From contig JAPMXV010000045.1 in the NCBI GenBank assembly GCA_026936335.1, positions 124,001-188,000 of the forward strand: DNA of 64,000 nt, in the 5' to 3' direction. Every line of letters starts with the position of its first letter. Within the stretch, counting starts at the first letter, position 1. Shown piece after piece: positions 61,456 to 64,000 of this stretch. This DNA comes from Mantamonas sphyraenae (Eukaryota; CRuMs; Mantamonadidae). The position numbers and the translations under genes were made by a program. The notes beneath the pieces are model-generated. The model was not told the origin of the DNA. It was given only the letters and a program-made list of their open reading frames with translations, and did not search any database.

Positions 61456-63125
61456 CGCGTGTTGTGGTGGGTGGGGCAGGGCGGCGGGCAAACAGTGGGC
61501 AAAGAGTGGACCAATGGAGGCTCTGCAACTGCACGATGATTTCTTGCAATGGATGGATATCACACGCCAACTCAGTTGTTTGTGGTGATGCGCACAACAC
61601 CGACCTTGTTGACAGAGCCATTGTCCCGGATGAGGAGCGTGGACTTGCCGCCACCATTCAGGGTGCCCACTGCAGGCGCGGTACTGCTGTTGCGGTTGAC
61701 GTAAACCACGGCGCCGTTGAAGTAGACGACACTGTTGCTGGTTGCGTTGTAGGACCCCTGGAATGTGCTGGCCAAGTTGACGTTGATGGTGCTGTCCGAC
61801 CCCTCCAGGCTCACCTTGACCCCCTCCGCCGGATTTCCCACACCCAGATTCTTCCAGGCGCTGCCTCCGGTGGACACCACGTCTCCATACGCCGTGTAGC
61901 TGTCCAAGCGCACCGTGCCTCGCGTTTGCACCAGCCCACCGCTAGAGACAAACCGTCCTTCCAAGTACGGCCAGAACGATCCCTGCTGATCCACGACGAT
62001 GGGGCCCTTGACTTCGACATCATCCATGCTCACGCCATCGCAGTCCACACTCATTGTGTTGTTGATGGTGACATACTCCAGGTTTGGCCGGATGCGGCCT
62101 TTTACGGTGAGGGCACCCAACTTCACCGACTTGACAGCCACGATGTGGAAGTCTGTGTTCAACACGGTGATGTTGAGATGAGCCGCACTCATTGGAGGAA
62201 CAAAGATCTCCAGCACTGCGGTGACGCATGGAGATCCTGAGTCGGGGTTTTGCCCGCTGATGACGACTGACGCAACGCCGTTCACTGGTGTGGGTGACGA
62301 CTGACTCGCCCACCGATTGCTTCGGAAGTGTGCTCGGATCTGCGTTGCCTTTGCGTCCTCGGTGACATTGAGGCGCAGGAACAGGACCGGCGAGTCGACA
62401 AACACGTTGAGAGTTTTTGTATCCACGGGGAACTGGAGGGTTTTGGAGTTTGGCAGAAAGTCGGATTCGCCCGAGGAGCAGCGTGCCTCGCTGTGAGCAA
62501 GACCCCTAACGAGCCAGATCACGGGAAGCAGAGTTATTGCGATGAGGATGATCAGCGAAATCACCGCCACGATGATCGAGAACCAGACACACGGGCTGCA
62601 GCAGCCGTTGCGGGGTCGCACAATTCCCATGGGACGACCCTGGTATTGGACCTGCGTGTACTGCGGCTGCGCTACATAGTTTGCAGGCGGTGCGTGCGAC
62701 TGGGGCACTCGATAATACGTGCCTGGGGCGTTTTGCGGCGCAAACGCTGGGTGTTCTTGATGGGAAAGCAGCGCCGCCTCTTCCTCGTGCTTCTGACCAA
62801 AGTCTCCATTTTCTGTGTCTTGCCACTGGGTGTTCATTGGCACAGCCGAGCCATAGGGCATGGCGTTGGACCTGTTGTCCATTGTTGGAGAAAGGAACGT
62901 GTTTTTTTTGGCAACGAGAGCGCAGAAACGTTTTGCGCACTCTTCCAGTCCCGTCATCGGCGTTTGGAACCCTCCCAGGCCGAACCAGCTCATCGCGTGT
63001 TGTGGTGGGTGGGGCAGGGCGGCGGGCAAAGAGGGGGCAAAGAGTGGACGATGAACAACGAAGGACACTGCAACTGCACGATGATTTCTTGCAATGGATG
63101 GATATCACACGCCAACTCAGTTGTT
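61425..63125 (-). repeat. Tandem duplication joining DCN1 leader to surface-protein gene
   Basis: 61425-61590 and 62960-63125 share the end of the surface-protein gene, the intergenic spacer (GTTGTGGTGGGTGGGGCAGG) and the first DCN1 codons through CTCCCAGGCCGAACC. The unit is about 1,545 bp. Beyond CTCCC the two diverge, marking the breakpoint. The spacers differ by a small indel. Confidence 0.9.
61572..62993 (-). CDS. Single-span surface protein, copy A, with DCN1-derived leader
   Basis: I do not recognise the family beyond a resemblance to repetitive beta-strand (DUF4097-like) folds. If started at 62993 the protein begins MSWFGLGG, identical to DCN1, then runs through FQTPMTGLEECAKRF to MDNRSNAMPYGSAV (ATG at 62880-62882), which is probably the original start. 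A Gln/Pro/Tyr-rich cytosolic part (VPQSHAPPANYVAQPQ, YTQVQYQGRP) precedes one membrane span, WFSIIVAVISLIILIAITLL. The outside part is rich in Thr/Val strands, with N-glycosylation sites, and ends NKVGVVRITTNN. Type II orientation is likely (no signal peptide). It lies 116 bp upstream of DCN1, same strand. Confidence 0.75.
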   Translation of the reverse strand: MSWFGLGGFQTPMTGLEECAKRFCALVAKKNTFLSPTMDNRSNAMPYGSAVPMNTQWQDTENGDFGQKHEEEAALLSHQEHPAFAPQNAPGTYYRVPQSHAPPANYVAQPQYTQVQYQGRPMGIVRPRNGCCSPCVWFSIIVAVISLIILIAITLLPVIWLVRGLAHSEARCSSGESDFLPNSKTLQFPVDTKTLNVFVDSPVLFLRLNVTEDAKATQIRAHFRSNRWASQSSPTPVNGVASVVISGQNPDSGSPCVTAVLEIFVPPMSAAHLNITVLNTDFHIVAVKSVKLGALTVKGRIRPNLEYVTINNTMSVDCDGVSMDDVEVKGPIVVDQQGSFWPYLEGRFVSSGGLVQTRGTVRLDSYTAYGDVVSTGGSAWKNLGVGNPAEGVKVSLEGSDSTINVNLASTFQGSYNATSNSVVYFNGAVVYVNRNSSTAPAVGTLNGGGKSTLLIRDNGSVNKVGVVRITTNN

Positions 63126-64000
63126 TGTGGTGATGCGCACAACACCGACCCTGTCGACAGAGCCATTGTCGCGGATGAGGAGCGTGGAGTTGCCGCCACC
63201 ATACAGGGTGCCCACTGCAGGCGCGGTACTGCTGTTGCGGTTGACGTAAACCACGGCGCCGTTGAAGTAGACGACACTGTTGCTGGTTGCGTTGTAGGAC
63301 CCCTGGAATGTGCTGGCCAGGTTGACGTTGATGGTGCTGTCCGACCCCTCCAGGCTCACCTTGACCCCCTCCGCCGGATTTCCCACACCCAGATTCGTCC
63401 AAGTGCTGTCTCCGGTGGACACCACGTCTCCATACGCCGTGTAGCTGTCCAAGCGCACCGTGCCTCGCGTTTGCTCCAGCCCACCGCTAGAGACAAACTG
63501 TCCTTCCAAGTACGGCCAGAACGATCCCTGCCGATCCACGACGATGGGGCCCTTGACTTCGACATGATCCATGCTCATCCCATAGCAGTCTACACTCATT
63601 GTGTTGTTGATGGTGACATACTCGAGGTTTGGCCGGATGCGGCCTGTTACGGTGAGGGCACCCAGTTTCACCGACTTGACAGCCACGTCGTGGTAGTCTG
63701 TGTTCAACACGGTGATGTTGAGATGAGCCGCACTCATTGGAGGAACAAAGATCTCCAGCACTGCGGTGACGCATGGAGATCCTGAGTCAGGGTTTTGCCC
63801 GCTGATGACGACTGACGCAACGCCGTTCACGGGTGTGGGTGACGACTGACTCGCCCACCGATTGCTTCGAAAAAGTGCTCGGATCTGCGTTGCCTTTGCG
63901 TCCTCGGTGACATTGAGGCGCAGGAACAGGACCGGCGAGTCGACAAACACGTTGAGAGTTTTTGTATCCACGGGGAACTGGAGGGTTTTGGAGTTTGGCA
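63117..64000 (-). CDS. Single-span surface protein, copy B (partial, runs off right edge)
   Basis: C-terminal ~295 residues of a paralogue of copy A, open to the window end. It is highly similar, with scattered replacements: RALFRSN for RAHFRSN, DYHDVAVKS for DFHIVAVKS, DCYGMSMDHVEV for DCDGVSMDDVEV, GDSTWTNLG for GGSAWKNLG. Most changes are non-synonymous and in predicted surface loops. Its N-terminus and membrane span lie outside the window. It is probably the ancestral copy with its own promoter, since only copy A sits behind the DCN1 leader. Confidence 0.8.
   Translation of the reverse strand, partial: PNSKTLQFPVDTKTLNVFVDSPVLFLRLNVTEDAKATQIRALFRSNRWASQSSPTPVNGVASVVISGQNPDSGSPCVTAVLEIFVPPMSAAHLNITVLNTDYHDVAVKSVKLGALTVTGRIRPNLEYVTINNTMSVDCYGMSMDHVEVKGPIVVDRQGSFWPYLEGQFVSSGGLEQTRGTVRLDSYTAYGDVVSTGDSTWTNLGVGNPAEGVKVSLEGSDSTINVNLASTFQGSYNATSNSVVYFNGAVVYVNRNSSTAPAVGTLYGGGNSTLLIRDNGSVDRVGVVRITTNN

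Overview
This is a nuclear-genome window from a flagellated, probably free-living unicellular eukaryote. Evidence for a eukaryote: many genes are split by short GT-AG introns (about 55-250 bp), and the gene set includes Elongator subunit Elp5, a TIA-1/Pub1-type RRM protein, a DCN1-like neddylation factor, TCTP and a mitochondrial-type Msp1/ATAD1 AAA ATPase. Evidence for a flagellum: an EFHC1/Rib72 protein with DM10 domains, a tubulin tyrosine ligase-like enzyme and a TPR protein resembling outer-arm docking protein TTC25. I cannot place the species. The sequence is GC-rich and gene-dense, introns often carry CA/GT microsatellites, and proteins carry long Ser, Gly, Gln and acidic runs.

Layout. 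0-13.3 kb holds housekeeping and cytoskeletal genes: a polytopic membrane protein running off the left edge, a TIA-1-like RRM protein, TCTP, a p22phox-like membrane protein, a TTLL fused to a p25-alpha/TPPP domain, cysteinyl-tRNA synthetase, a tubby-like protein and ELP5. 13.4-21.7 kb is a duplication-rich block: a leucine-rich-repeat gene between two ~96-bp repeats, three tandem near-identical tubby-like genes (1,194-bp period), and a GTPase/EF-hand/PH gene that shares their promoter and first codons. 21.7-28 kb: ATAD1-like AAA ATPase, TPMT-like methyltransferase, an unknown nuclear-looking protein and a DUF3825-like protein. 28.3-33.1 kb is one large cyclase gene (cyclase, C2, C2, membrane segments, cyclase). 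33.4-38.4 kb is a single-exon 1,677-aa protein whose C-terminus looks like a TnpB/Fanzor RuvC nuclease. 39-46 kb: FolD/MTHFD, a glutaminase-like protein lacking its catalytic Ser and Lys, an unknown low-complexity protein and a four-span membrane protein. 46-55 kb: a TPR protein diverging from a 1,892-aa protein with a BPI-like lumenal domain and about 17 membrane spans. 55.2-55.9 kb is a long inverted repeat between two gene 3' ends. 55.9-64 kb: a UBZ-like zinc protein, EFHC1/Rib72, a DCN1-like gene and two tandem copies of a single-span surface protein, one of which has captured the DCN1 promoter and first eight codons.

Three themes stand out. First, tandem duplication has twice placed one gene's promoter and leader codons in front of a different gene. 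Second, several enzymes show unusual active-site arithmetic: the cyclase splits its catalytic residues between two domains in inverted order, the glutaminase has lost its nucleophile, and the Fanzor-like protein has Gln or Ala where the RuvC-II Glu should be. Third, several conserved genes have single-base frame breaks that would mostly be repaired by one extra C, so they look like consensus-sequence errors rather than pseudogenes.
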